Shown here one piece after another: positions 1-11,243 of a stretch of DNA of 64,000 nucleotides. The notes beneath the pieces are model-generated. The model did not search any database. It worked only from the letters and a program-made list of their open reading frames with translations, and was not told where the DNA came from. How positions within the stretch are numbered: position 1 is the stretch's first letter; every line of letters starts with the position of its first letter. Both the position numbers and the translations under genes were made by a program. Origin of the DNA: Mytilus galloprovincialis (Eukaryota; Mollusca; Bivalvia; Mytilida; Mytilidae); NCBI RefSeq assembly GCF_965363235.1, contig NC_134851.1, positions 21,108,347 to 21,172,346 of the forward strand, given 5' to 3'.

Positions 1-1803
1 CAATAACATTTTTACCATAAGAATTATAAGAAATAAATATTTATAAATTCCATAATATTTTTAAGAAACTCTAATGCAAAAAATGGGGGGGGGGGGGGGA
101 GGGAGCGGTCATGAAAATGCAACGGTTCATACGTGTGTAAACCTTTCGTCGAGCCCTTGAAAAATTGATAGACCTCGATTATAATCTGCTTTATACCTGC
201 TCGTGAATATATATGTAACGGTCATTTTGATATAGTTATCATGGTTATGAAAAGCAAACAAAATTGATGTATTTTGATCCAGTTGTTTGCCACCTAAATT
301 TTTATCTGACGGGGTCTGTTTTAAAAACACCGAAACACAATTTTTATACAATTTCAACTTGAAACATGTTGCGTTCTAGTTTAAAAAAATAATACTCCCT
401 GTCACATAGCTTCAAGGGCAATGTATTTTGTTCCTTTATTCCCTACCAACTTTGTCTTAATTTAAACAGTTTAATCTCAATTTGTATTTTCGTTATAAGG
501 GGTTTGTGATTGATTGATTATTGGTTGCATAACGACCAGTGGCAAATATGTAATGCCTGTTCAGAACGATAAGAGGTTTGTGTAAAATATGACTCACTAC
601 TTATCAGTTGAACACCCCTGTACAGTTTTAAAGGCATTACATAATAACTTTGCATTTACACCTTAACAGCACCTTATGCAGATATTTTATATTTTATAAA
701 TTCCTGAAACGTTTTGTGGAAATTCGCCAACCGTTTCATAAGAAAACGACAAAAAGAAAATGAACACCGATGACCGATGGGTTTATCCTCTAATTAAGCT
801 AACAATGTTAGGGGTTTTCTAAAAAAAATAGTATGGCGTTTTAATAGATGTGTACCTATTACTACTCTACGGATGTACCAGTTGTTTTTTCAAGGAGAGG
901 GAGGGGGCTTGAACTGAATTGAAAAAGGCATCAACAAAGAGCTAAACCACGAGCATAAAGAATAACAGGTAAAAAGAATGAATTTGCGTATATAAGAGCG
1001 TCGGGGATATGTCGAACACTCTATAAGGCGCTTAAAAATTTCAGAGTAGCTGGAAGCTTATGGGGATACCCAAGAGAAAAAAAAACCACACTGTAGAGCT
1101 TTGTGCGGGATTAGTGGAGTGACAGATTGATTTGTTAATGAACTGTAATACAACAATAAAACTAATTTCTAATTGGCTTACTATGTATATATTATCAATC
1201 TAGAATCGAATGAACTTGTATAATTCTCAGCCCCCTTTTTTCTAGCACACCCGCTCTTGCGCCCGTACACCTTTCATGTCGTATGAAAGCAAGCAATAAT
1301 ATCAAAAAAGCAATTGTCATAATATTAGGATGTTACATCATGATGTTCTACATAAATGTGGTTTGAATTCACCTAGACGCACAGGATTTAAATTTTTATC
1401 TATTATCAATGTTTTGACACCGTCCCCAAATGTAACGTGTAATTTGTCAACCTCATCGTCGTAACATGTCTTGTACATAGCACATGTATATATTAAATCA
1501 AAACATAAATCGTGTCCTAATCAAGGCTAGCAAAGACAATTAATTGCACAAAATAACTAAGTGAAAATCAAACTGGGAAACATTCTGATTTTATTTTCAG
1601 AAGGTTGAATGCTGTTTATGTAACATGTTTTAATGTCAAAAATTTACATTTGATGGTGAAGGAAAGATAATACAACTGGTTTGTTGTTCCTTTGATGTTA
1701 AATACTGTTTATTTAACACCGAAGAACATTGTAAATTATAAAGGAATATTTCTTAGTTTGCCAGCTGTAGGTTTAAATTATGTTTTAAGCAATGAAACAC
1801 ATA
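1..1803. other. AT-rich non-coding stretch
   Basis: I see no convincing gene here. The longest open frame (127-357, minus) has no recognisable domain and no splice context. A run of 15 G lies at 85-99. Nothing else structured was recognised. Confidence 0.6.
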
Positions 1804-1850
1804 TTTATCCATCGGATCACCATCACTGCTTGTGATCCGATAGATAAATC
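1804..1850. repeat. Imperfect hairpin at the edge of the 442-bp repeat
   Basis: TTTATCCATCGGATCACCA is followed after a few bases by its near-complement TGTGATCCGATAGATAAA. The right half is also the start of the tandem unit that follows, so the hairpin probably marks an element end. Confidence 0.6.
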
Positions 1851-2452
1851 TGTTGTAGAGTTGTCACTGGCTCAGACGTACTTATAAATATAATTATTTT
1901 CTGTGATTGTATCTTACATTAATTTGTAGGATCCTTTACTATAAATAATTTAGCTGATCTGTAACAATAACATCTCCATGCCTTATATATCATGTACTGC
2001 AGTACGCCGCTAGATTAAAACTGACGTGGAAAGGTAACACATGCTTACCGAGAGCTTTACTTTTGTGACGCCCAGGTGGTCGTGTGGTCTAGCGAGACGG
2101 CTGCAGTGCAGGCGATTTGGTGTCACGATATCACAGTAGCATAGGTTCGAATCCCGGCGAGGGAAGAACAAAAAATTTGCAAAAGCAAATTTACAGATCT
2201 AACATTGTTAAGTTGATGTTTAGACGAGTTGTATATATATAATGTACACAGCCATGTATCACCCTCATTGATGGTGATCCGATGGATAAATCTGTTGTAG
2301 AGTTGACACTGACTCAGACGTACTTATAAATATAATTATTTTCTGTGACTGTATATTACATTAATTTGTAGGATCCTTTACTATAGATAATTTAGCTGAG
2401 CTGTAACAATAACATTTCCATGCCTTATATATCATGTACTGTAGTACGCCGT
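1832..2452 (+). repeat. 442-bp repeat unit plus a partial second copy
   Basis: The block starting GTGATCCGATAGATAAATC at 1832 recurs at 2274. It runs about 180 bp at high identity, through GGATCCTTTACTATA and CATGTACTG, and the second copy then breaks off into a (TA)n tract. The unit is therefore about 442 bp with 1.4 copies present. A tRNA-like segment lies inside the full unit. A core repeat ending in a microsatellite resembles the pearl/BIV160-type elements described in bivalves, but that assignment is only a suggestion. Confidence 0.7.
2073..2163 (+). mobile_element. tRNA-like SINE head
   Basis: The segment has RNA polymerase III internal promoter elements: an A-box-like TGGTCTAGCG near 2086 and a near-perfect B box GGTTCGAATCC at 2144-2154, followed by CCGGCGAGGG. 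It is about 20 bases longer than a normal tRNA and sits inside a repeat. It is therefore more likely a tRNA-derived SINE head than a working tRNA. The following AAATTTGCAAAAGCAAATTT palindrome and roughly 100 bp would be the tail. Confidence 0.65.
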
Positions 2453-2479
2453 TATATATATATATATATATATATATAT
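2453..2479. repeat. (TA)n microsatellite
   Basis: An uninterrupted TA run at the truncated end of the second 442-bp unit. Confidence 0.9.
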
Positions 2480-2630
2480 TTACACCAGTTTCTATTCAAA
2501 CAAAACTTGACTACAATGTTGAGCTACCACCTGCTGCTCAACATGTATCAAGAGAACAAACAAGTATTCTTAATATCTTAACTGAACATAAAACTTGTTA
2601 CCAAAAGGAAACAAAATAGCATTTATAGTT

Positions 2631-3131
2631 TTACATTAATTGTCCTCTCTTAAAATCCCAAGAGTCTTCCCTGTCACTATCCTCTGACTGTGAATGTTCT
2701 ACAACCGAGCTGCCAGCTATTATGTCATCTGCCGATTGTGCAGCCTCCGCTTTTGTATAACCAATTTCAGCTCTGATAGCTATAATTAACTGAGAAAACC
2801 ACTTTTGTTTAATAGCCGAAGTACCATGTATTCCGTCATACAATTCTCGAAAATCGTTTTTATATACTTTTTGATATTTTTTACCTCGTTTTAATTTTCC
2901 AAGCCTGCAAACTGATCTGTGCCAAGAAATTGTCCGACAGCCTTTTAAATGTCCTGACTGTTTTTCACAATTTCCAAAAATTATTTTTTCATTTAACAGT
3001 TCAACTTCCTTTTCTAAATCCTTTTGAAACTGGAGCCGATCATCATCCGATATCTCTGAAACTGTCAACTTCTTATTCTCAAAACAGCGTTCCTTATACA
3101 TGTTATATTTCTTAAAACTTATTGGTGGCAC
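2631..3131 (-). CDS. Hypothetical protein or exon downstream of a THAP fragment
   Basis: This is an open frame of about 166 codons with an acidic, Ser-rich C-terminus and a basic centre (KLKRGKKYQKVYK). I do not recognise the family. The first codon of the frame is GTG and an in-frame stop lies only about 40 bases upstream, so this is probably an internal or 3' exon, or a gene remnant. It lies 90 bp downstream of the THAP-type start at 3314 and in the same reading frame, so the two may be parts of one gene. I could not find a clean splice joining them. Confidence 0.35.
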   Translation of the reverse strand: MPPISFKKYNMYKERCFENKKLTVSEISDDDRLQFQKDLEKEVELLNEKIIFGNCEKQSGHLKGCRTISWHRSVCRLGKLKRGKKYQKVYKNDFRELYDGIHGTSAIKQKWFSQLIIAIRAEIGYTKAEAAQSADDIIAGSSVVEHSQSEDSDREDSWDFKRGQLM

Positions 3132-3221
3132 AGTTATAAACCCGACTATTTTTTAAAGCATTTGGTAATTTCTGTTTAACCGCTGCTTTAAATTCAAATA
3201 TCTTCTCGTATATTTCAAGAC

Positions 3222-3314
3222 CTTTGGGAATGGTAAGAACACGATACCACCTTCCAATCTATCTGGATATCGGCTATCAGTGTTACAAGTTCCCCAGCAA
3301 CACCGCTTTACCAT
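3222..3314 (-). CDS. N-terminal part of a THAP zinc-finger domain
   Basis: From the ATG at 3314 the frame reads MVKRCCWGTC, a basic stretch with SRYPDRLEGG, then FLPFPK. This matches the start of a THAP domain (C2CH zinc finger, DNA binding): the first Cys pair C-x4-C or CC-x3-C, followed by the hallmark F-P-F-P-K. After FPFPK the frame runs 22 codons to a stop without the usual Trp and Cys-x2-His residues. The domain is therefore split by an undetected intron or truncated. THAP domains are common in P-element-like and other DDE transposases and in host regulators. The region just upstream (3315-3390) has a second, plus-strand ATGGCGGAC at 3385 that could be a divergent start but has only a short frame. 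Confidence 0.5.
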
Positions 3315-3683
3315 TGCGAGTGATAAACGCGATACGATCAGTAAATATGTATTTCGTTGTTAATGTCAACAGTTGACGGGCAAAATGGCGGACGATGATG
3401 CTTCAGCAGGCGGAAGAAAAACAAAGGTTTTGATTGGTCAAAAATTCTTTGAGGGAATGGTTAACCGACAAGAAACTATTTAGCGACAAGAAAACATTTT
3501 TTTTAAATTAAAATAAATTATTGCAATAAATATTAAAAGAATATGCAAAAGAAAATAATTTTAGCGACAAGAAAGTTAAAATTGATAGAAAAAAATGAAA
3601 CATTATTTACATAATATTTTATCATCTATTATGAATAACAGCCAGTATTACGTTTAATTATTGTATTATGAGATTACTTTTCC

Positions 3684-3715
3684 CAAGGATTTGTATAGTA
3701 CTATACAAATCCTTG
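3684..3715. repeat. Perfect 32-bp palindrome
   Basis: CAAGGATTTGTATAGT is followed directly by its exact reverse complement with no spacer, so the DNA could form a cruciform. No gene is attached. Confidence 0.9.
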
Positions 3716-3871
3716 CTTTTCCTTTGTTTAGAACATATTATTTATCTTATAATTTGTTTTTTAAAACAATGAATTATACTGTTAGAATCAAAATATTATG
3801 CCCGCTCCATATATATCGCCATTCGTTTATTCATACTTTGACTTTGATGAAAACAGATACATACATTATCT

Positions 3872-4336
3872 CACGGGGGGGGGGGGTAACTTCGATATTT
3901 TTTTGGTAGGGGTGTGCCATTTTTGTCTCAAAAAACGTACCCATTTTAATATAACATTCACTGAAATTCAGTACCTATAGTTACATAATTATAAATATTT
4001 AAGAAAGAATGACATATACTTATATACAATATTTAAAATATGACCCATGCTTATATAAGCACTAACTCATCATCACTCATAATTCATAAATATACCAGCT
4101 ACCCTTAAGTTTTTATATATGAATTGACATCGTTTGGTGCACATATCAATAGCATATTTATATATGATATGTAGATCATACCCCAAATCAATATACAATT
4201 ATCAAACGTAAATGCATTTTAATATAGGATGTCATTAAAAAGGAGGGTCATTTTTATATAAAATCTCGCAAAATTATGACCCATATTTTTGGCACATCCC
4301 CGTATACCCAATAATAGGAAGTTACCCCCCCCCGTG
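3872..4336. mobile_element. 465-bp MITE with 8-bp target duplication
   Basis: The element starts CAC followed by a G run then TAACTTC, and ends GAAGTTAC followed by a C run then GTG. The inverted ends continue inward (GGGGTGTGCCATTTTT against ATTTTTGGCACATCCCC). CATTATCT flanks it on both sides (3864-3871 and 4337-4344), a perfect 8-bp target-site duplication. Eight-bp duplications are typical of the hAT superfamily and some others. There is no open frame, so it is non-autonomous. Confidence 0.8.
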
Positions 4337-4604
4337 CATTATCTTATACATATTCTTCATATTTAAAAATAAAAAAAAGAAGCTCAATCTCTTTCTTCTT
4401 CACAAATGTTAAATTTCTTCATCTACCAATATAATAAAACATTTTAATTAGACATATCTGCTCGTATATTTAAAAAAACCCATTAAATACAAATTTCTTT
4501 ATATCTAATAAAAAAAAGGTTTTCTTGTCGCTAAATGGTCTTCTTGTCTCTTGTTGTCGCTAAAATAATTCTTGTTGTCTCTTCTTGACGCTTGTTGTCG
4601 CTAA

Positions 4605-5198
4605 TTAGTGAGACCCCACTAATTTGCATAATCAATAAACAAATCGCTGTGCAAATGAAATGGCGGCTGATGTACGAAAAATCTACAGCATGTTAATTAT
4701 GTCCTATTATACATAAATAAATAAGGATGACACTGTGAAACCTGAATGAATAGAACAGTGAAACCATATCATATGGAATTTGAATAAGAAAGGTGAGAAC
4801 CAGTGTCAAATGATAAAATAGCCACACAAATTACTCGTTGATAAAAGCAGGTGCGTGAAAGTGTAAACAAATGTGTATTCAATGAATGACTTTTTGTATC
4901 CACAAACCCTTATACAAGTCGCTATAGGTAGAGGGTGACCATGCCACAGTGAAAATGTTTTGTACACTCAAATGCATTTTTCATGAAATAATTGTAAACA
5001 AAATCTTAAATGGGTTACACTATTTTAAGTAGAGACATGTACAGTTCCTAGCTGTCAGTGGGATCTAGAATGGGTAGGTTCCCCTTTGTGTGGGAAACAA
5101 ACTGGTTGTTTGTCACTGAAACATTACTAGGGAGCTTATGGCAGTCAGAGGGACCCTGAGTTATAACAAGCTCTGAATCAGCAAATGGCTGTCCATTT
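4605..5198. other. Non-coding stretch
   Basis: No gene or clear repeat boundary recognised. The missing 5' exon of the THAP-DDE gene would be expected somewhere upstream of 6385, but I could not identify it here. Confidence 0.5.
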
Positions 5199-5427
5199 GG
5201 GGAGCTACCATTTGATTTTTAGGGGGGGGGGGGGCTATGATGAAAAATGTGTCCTGCCTTTTTTATGTTGAAATCTCTGTACTGCCTTTTCATTTTCCAG
5301 TTGCTCATCCTGCCTTTTTTTTTTTAGAAAAACTTGTCTTGCCTTTTTAACTCAAAAGTCTAGTCCTGCCCTTTTTTTTTAATTTCATCCTAGCTCCAAC
5401 CCCCATTAAAATCAAATGATAGCTGCC
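5199..5427. mobile_element. MITE with repeated CCTGCCTTTTT units (copy 1)
   Basis: The ends are inverted: GGGGAGCTACCATTTGATTT at the left and the complement-like AAATCAAATGATAGCTGCC at the right. The inside repeats TCCTGCCTTTTTT about five times at roughly 35-bp spacing. A second copy lies at 24006-24288 with the same ends and order. Confidence 0.75.
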
Positions 5428-5925
5428 TAAGGGTCCATTATACTATCAAATAGAAAAATGTATTCACCAATTTCACCAAATTAGGACACCAAGAGGACAT
5501 ATGACCTACAAACAGGGAATAACTATAGTCTATAAGCATATAAATAGAATTAAAATTGCCACCCCAATAAAAAGACAACCATGCAAAGTATATTATCAGA
5601 TCAATATCATTGATCAAGAGTTATGCAAAAACAAATAATCCCTACTTGTACTTAATCCATATCACTCAAGCAGTTACATAAATTAAAATTTGAAATTTCA
5701 CCAATTTTTGCACCACAAATAACATGAATAAGTATACATTTTTCAATATTTTTGTATTATCTTCCTCTTAACAATCTGACCACAGAGCAGTTTTAAAAAT
5801 GAGTAATTAACTGGTACATGTGGTATGTAGGTTTTCAAACCTGGAATTTTTATTATGGAAGAGAGAAGGCATGTCATATGAATGTTAACTAATTTTTGAT
5901 GTCTTCTAAAAAGGCTACATTTTTA

Positions 5926-6215
5926 TGGCTCACCTACGATAGTAGAGGGGCATTATGATTTCTGATTTCTGATCTGTGTGTCTATTCTTTTTTCTATTTG
6001 TTCGTCTGTCTGTCTGTTAGGTTAAGTTTTTGGTCAAGGTAGTTTTTGATGAAGTTGAAGTCCAATCAACTTGAAACTTAGTATACATGTTCCCTATAGT
6101 AGGATTTTTTTAATTTTAATGCCAAATTAGAGTTTTGACCCCAATTTCACGGTCCACTGAACAAAGAAATTATAGTGCGAATGGTGCATCCATGAAGTAT
6201 TTACACATTCTTGTT
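5926..6215 (+). repeat. TATGCCCC-type molluscan repeat (diverged copy)
   Basis: CACCTACGATAGTAGAGGGGCATTATG is followed by a GTCTGTCTGT tract, TTTTTGGTCAAGGTAGTTTT and CCAATTTCACGGTCCACTGA. The same order recurs at 58502-58815, where the inverted ends ATGCCCCAC and GTGGGGCAT are intact. Confidence 0.75.
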
Positions 6216-6384
6216 ATTAGTAATTTATCAATTTCATGCCATGCATAAAGTCATAAATACCAATTTTTAAAGTGTTTTGAATGATTGTGAGCTGCTCAAC
6301 CATGTACATATATGACATATTTTCTATATTAACAAAGGGCACATCAAATTAAATCAAAACTCAATTGTTTCATTTTATTTTCAG

Positions 6385-6557
6385 CATTTTGTAGATGGAG
6401 TGCCATCAGAGCGCTATCCGGACCCCATGTCTGCCCTTTCACATGAAAAAATAACACCTTGTAGAAAACGTCCAACCCAGAGAGATTATACTACTAATAC
6501 ATTCAGTGCACCAACCTGTAAGAAAAGGCTAATCGACACAGATATGTCATGTACATT
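6385..6557 (+). CDS. Exon of THAP-DDE transposase: THAP C-terminal part
   Basis: The exon lies between an acceptor (TTTTATTTTCAG) and a donor (GTAAGT). It reads HFVDGVPSERYPDP near its start, which is the C-terminal signature of THAP domains (the zinc-binding His of C2CH followed by F-x-x-G and P-x-x-x-P). A basic stretch (CRKRPTQRD) follows. The start is phase 0 and the end leaves two bases, which the next exon (12193) completes. The exon carrying the N-terminal half of the THAP domain was not found on this strand. Confidence 0.7.
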
Positions 6558-6816
6558 GTAAGTAGAAAAAAAGTAACAATATCTCTTAAAAACAATATCT
6601 GATAGTCAAAATTCACTTCTAATATATATTTTGACATATGGGCAGGAATTCGCTAATGCTACTTTAGTGTGACATTGTAAGAAAAAAATAAAAATCATTT
6701 TAAGCTTCTAAATTTTTTACAAATTATTGCTACAAATAGTGTCCTTCTATTTGTAACCAAAAAAATCATTTTTAAACTTGCGTCAGTTTGGAACCAAAGC
6801 AAATAATGAATTTGGA

Positions 6817-9800
6817 GCATGTAACATGGACACTTTTTCCAAATTGAGATTAATGATTCCTTAACTTATTCAACATTCAACATCATATATATTGATCACA
6901 AAACATTGTCTATCATCAAAACTCTAAAATGTATATTTTCATTTCTTTCAGAAATTTTGTGAAAACAAGTTTCCTCTACTTTTCTGTCAATGTTACATGC
7001 AATGTTTAAGAGATAAATACAGTAAGAATCATTTTATTTCTGAACATGTAAAGGCTCTTTTTCATTGTGTTACCCTCACATTAAAAAATTGTATTAATAT
7101 TTTTGCAATTATCTCATTTCTGTCATAAAATAGAGACTTAAATGTTGCATGTAACGTGGACACAAAAAATATGAATAATGAACCATGCCAGAATTGACCT
7201 TAAAAGATATAAAAAGCCTCCAAACAACCATCTGAATGTAAATTATACAATTATACTGCCACATTTCTCATATATGATATTATTTAAATAGTGGTTAATA
7301 CCAAAACCATTCACCTAAATTTCAGACAGCAGACATATTTTTTTTAACTATACCAGTAGTTATGCTTGTTCATGGTGGTACACTCCAATATGGAAGGCTA
7401 AATTAAAAGATATTCAAATGTCAAAATAACCAGAAAAATAAAATTAAGACCAAAGATAAATCAATTGATGAAGGAGTCATCCAAAATTTCCACAACATGA
7501 AACATTTTTATATCAGTAAGTAAGCAACCCGTTTTTTTATGCACAGGGATGAGATTGATTTAAGAAGACAACCACACAACCATCAGCATCCACAAAGTTT
7601 CTCACTCAATAACTAATACTGACATAGTAAGGGTACAAAATGATTTCATGTATCCCTCATTCATGTGACACAGTTACACTTAAAACTAATAGTATGAAAA
7701 ACCAAGACAAAATATGGACAAATCTACGAGAGGTTGATACAGCTGCATTTATTGAGAATCTTATTTTCAATCGTTTACATAACTTCTATAAAGAACAATT
7801 TGGGTTTCATCTTTGAGGTTGTTGTCTGATAGACATATTACCCTATATCTCGCTGTATTTCTAATTTATGATAAATTTTTAAGGTTTAAACAATAAATTT
7901 TATTTCAAACATTCAAAACAAGTTTCTTGTTTCTTGTTTTCTGTCTCCAACATCTTCAACTATCTATCTGAAAAAAGAAAAAAACAAAACAACAATTAAT
8001 CTACTCTCAATCAGAACCAAAATCCATGCATAGATTATAAAATTTACAATAATATAGAAACTCTCAAATATCTTGTTTCGATTTTTCAATGCCATTTCAT
8101 CTTGAAAACTTGTTACCTAAACTACAGGAAGCCACAATTTAAAGGGCCCCATAATAACCAGTGTAAAACAATTCAGATGAGAAAACCAACACCCATTAGA
8201 CCATAGTCCTGTTTTCAACTTTATTTGGCCTTCTTTTACTTTTTTGTTTCATAAGCGTCACTGAATAGTCTTTTGTAAACGAAAAGCGTTTTTGGCTTAC
8301 AAAATTTCAATTCTGGTATCCATGATGAGTTTATTATTATTATTTTGAAATCAGAAGGAGCCTGAACCTCTTATAATGCAAAAAATATTCTGGAATGTCA
8401 ATTATTGGCATACCAATTAAAAAAAAAATGTTACAAATTGAATTCCTCATGATTTCTATAATGAGCATCAGTAAATACACATGATACATGTGTTGACTGG
8501 TGAATGAAAAGGGATAAATAAACAAGATTTTGAAATAACTATCTTCTACACTGCTGTAGAATGGTCAAATTGGAGATCACTAGTATGTCTGCATACACAG
8601 TCACCATCATCTGGTTTTCTGACACAGAACTACTATCTGACTGGCTGAAAGGACCGTCACCACCCGACTCACTAATAGGGACCTTACCAGACTGGCAAAC
8701 ACAGACATCATAATCTGCCTGGCTGATAGGGTTATCACCATCTGACAGGCTGAAAGGGATATCACCATCTGACTGGCTGACATGGACATCACCATCTGAC
8801 TGGCTGACAGGAACATCACCATATGACTGAATGACAGGAACATCATCAACTGACAGACTAATATGAACATCACCATCTGCCAGGCTGACTAGGACATCAC
8901 CATCTGTTGGCTGACAGGGACATTACCCTCTGACTGGCTTACAAGAACATCACAGACTGACTGACTGACAGGAACATCACCAACTAACTGATTGACTGAT
9001 ATGTACATCACCATCTTCCAGGCTGACAGGGACATCACCATCTGTCTGGTTGCCATGGACATCACCATCTGACTGGTTGACAGGGACAGTATCTTTTTGC
9101 AGCATCTTCCTGAGAGTTTTTTTCATCACATTTATTGCTGATCATCTTTTTCTTTCTTAGGTTTATATTGCCTGTAGATTTTTTTAATTAAAAATTGCAT
9201 GTAAATTTTCAAGACTGACACCAATTTTGTTGTCAATGAAGAAAATACACTTCTAAAAAGAATATCTATATTTAGAAATAAAGATGAAGTTTGATGGTGG
9301 TAAAACAAGTTAAATTATCAATAATCTCTTTATAGAGCAAAGGAGTAAGTAAATGTTATCAGTTCTGTTCATGCGTGTAACATTGACAGAAAAGAAAATG
9401 TCAATGTTACATACATGAAGACCAGAAGATGAAAGTGGTGTGCTTAATAGTCAACTTTGGAGAAATAATATAATTGCTGCCCAGTAATATCTAATTAATC
9501 ATTTAGGTTATAAAATGTTATATAAATGTCTGACTTCAAGGAAGTAATACCTTTGCATGTAACATAAAAAAATCATGACACAAAATATTGTTGTCAATGT
9601 TACTAACTAGACAGTGTTAAAAGACAAAATTAAACAGGAAAACATGAAAACGCTTTAATTTTGTAAAATAGAAATAAGATAATAGCTCCATATGGCAGTA
9701 AGTTTTGTTTACGCATGTAACACTGGCCTGAACATGTAAAAATCTAAATAATATACTCTGTCAATGTTACATACACAATTTCTTAATGAAAAAAAAGTTT

Positions 9801-11243
9801 AATTTGGGTTTACTTTATACATTATTTTTTAAAATAGGTATCATAATAATAACTTTGAATATTAAAAATTAGATTAACTGTTGATTTCAACACAGTAAAA
9901 TCTTCTCATGTAACACAAAAAAGACCTGATACAAAAATCGTAGTCCATGTTACTCAAAAGGTTATCATAGGAGCATCAAAGAAATTGTGTGATGACAATA
10001 TTTCAGATGTTAGTCATTTAAAAACTCAGATAAACTCATTTTAAAGCTCATAACAGAGGTTTGGAAATCAATGCTTTTAAAACATTATAATTCTGGGTTA
10101 TGTATGTAACATTGACAGGAACACCAACAATTGATGAGGAAAAATTGCTAGTAAATCAGGAAAAAAATAAACACAAATAATTAAAACTCATTTATTTCTT
10201 TAATATCATTTTAATGAAGCAAATTTAAATTTCAACAAGATTTTATTGATTGAATAATTGTATGCACATTTATTAGGTTGTAGCATGTAACCTGGACGCA
10301 GAAGATGTGTCAATGTTACATGCCTTTAAACGATAAGAATTACAAGTAAATATTGTAAAGTCTAGAAATCAGGAAAGATCAACAACTTCTCTGTTAAGAA
10401 TTCAGCATAAATTTACATTTGATTTAATATTATGCACTGGCCAATTATGCTTTAAGTGTAATAAAGTAATATTGTTTTTATTCTGGTGTCAATGTTACAT
10501 TTTATGTTTTCAAATTAAGTGGCCAGTTATCTTTATAATGCTGAGAATGAATACAAGTACTAGTTAATCAAATTAGCAATTAATCTGTGGTATTTCATGT
10601 AAAAAATTAGATTGATAAGGCAAACCGTACAAAAAAAAGCTTTTGCATGTATCATAGACACCTTTCCTTGGTAAATATTGTCGTGTCAATGTTATGTACA
10701 GAAATCTCTCCAGCAATAAAATGAATATTATAAGGGTCAAACCTGTTTAAATACAAGATAAACTTATATTTTTTGACAAAATTGCAAAGCAAGTCACACA
10801 TCATTATCAAAGAACCTAATTTACACAGAAAGTGCATGTAACACTTCATTGTGAGGTCAAATTAACCTGGTCCCACTCTCTTATCATCTGCTTGATCACT
10901 GGTAGATGCCTAGTGTGAAAGATGACAAAGCCACATTTTAATGTAATTGTCAGTGGGTTGAAATGTGAAAAAAATAATTATGGTAATGCTTACTATAAAA
11001 AGTATACAACTGTTATAAAAAGGTGAGTATTATTGGGCAGTATTGACACGAAAATGAAATAAATTTTCTTACCTTCTATATTTTTCAAACTTCAGTTGAT
11101 TGATAAAAATCATGAAATCCAAATTGTACCCATGGTTGACACCTTTCAAAATTTGCCATGCTGGACCAATAACTTGTTTCCAAAGCTAATCAGCTAATGA
11201 AAAGGTGCATGTAACATTTGTTGACGGGAAAAGTTACATGCAC
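6817..11243. repeat. Periodic GCATGTAACATTGACA box array
   Basis: The box GCATGTAACATTGACA or its complement occurs at about 6817, 6984, 7146, 9373, 9399, 9554, 9592, 9713, 9759, 9906, 9943, 10101, 10283, 10307, 10486, 10644, 10683, 10833, 11206 and 11233. Neighbouring sites are about 160-200 bp apart, and at many sites two boxes face each other within 25-50 bp. The sequence between boxes is not obviously conserved. This looks like a very diverged tandem array of about 180-bp units in which one inverted box pair has been kept. Confidence 0.75.
8607..9090. repeat. Minisatellite, unit about 30 bp
   Basis: Imperfect tandem copies of CATCACCATCTGACTGGCTG with GACAGGGA. The open frame on the minus strand here (8607-8876) only reflects the repeat and is not a gene. 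Confidence 0.85.

Larger units (their letters stand above)
3472..4604. mobile_element. Composite element with TTGTCGCTAAA-type inverted ends
   Basis: The left side carries ACCGACAAGAAAC and TTTAGCGACAAGAAAAC (3472-3497). The right side carries the inverse several times (TTTTCTTGTCGCTAAA at 4521, then CTTGTTGTCGCTAA twice, ending near 4604). The ends are thus inverted and built from a short repeated unit. A perfect palindrome and a complete small element are nested inside. I see no coding capacity. Confidence 0.5.

Noticed and set aside
127..357. 76-codon minus-strand open frame
   Set aside because: No domain, no splice context, typical length for chance in AT-rich DNA.
2073..2163. Functional tRNA gene
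   Set aside because: Length and arms do not fit a standard tRNA and it lies in a repeated unit; SINE head is the better reading.
8607..8876. 89-codon Met/Ser-rich minus-strand frame
   Set aside because: It is a translation of the 30-bp minisatellite.
8607..9090. CRISPR-like array
   Set aside because: Repeats are imperfect, no uniform spacers, eukaryotic setting; a minisatellite explains it.
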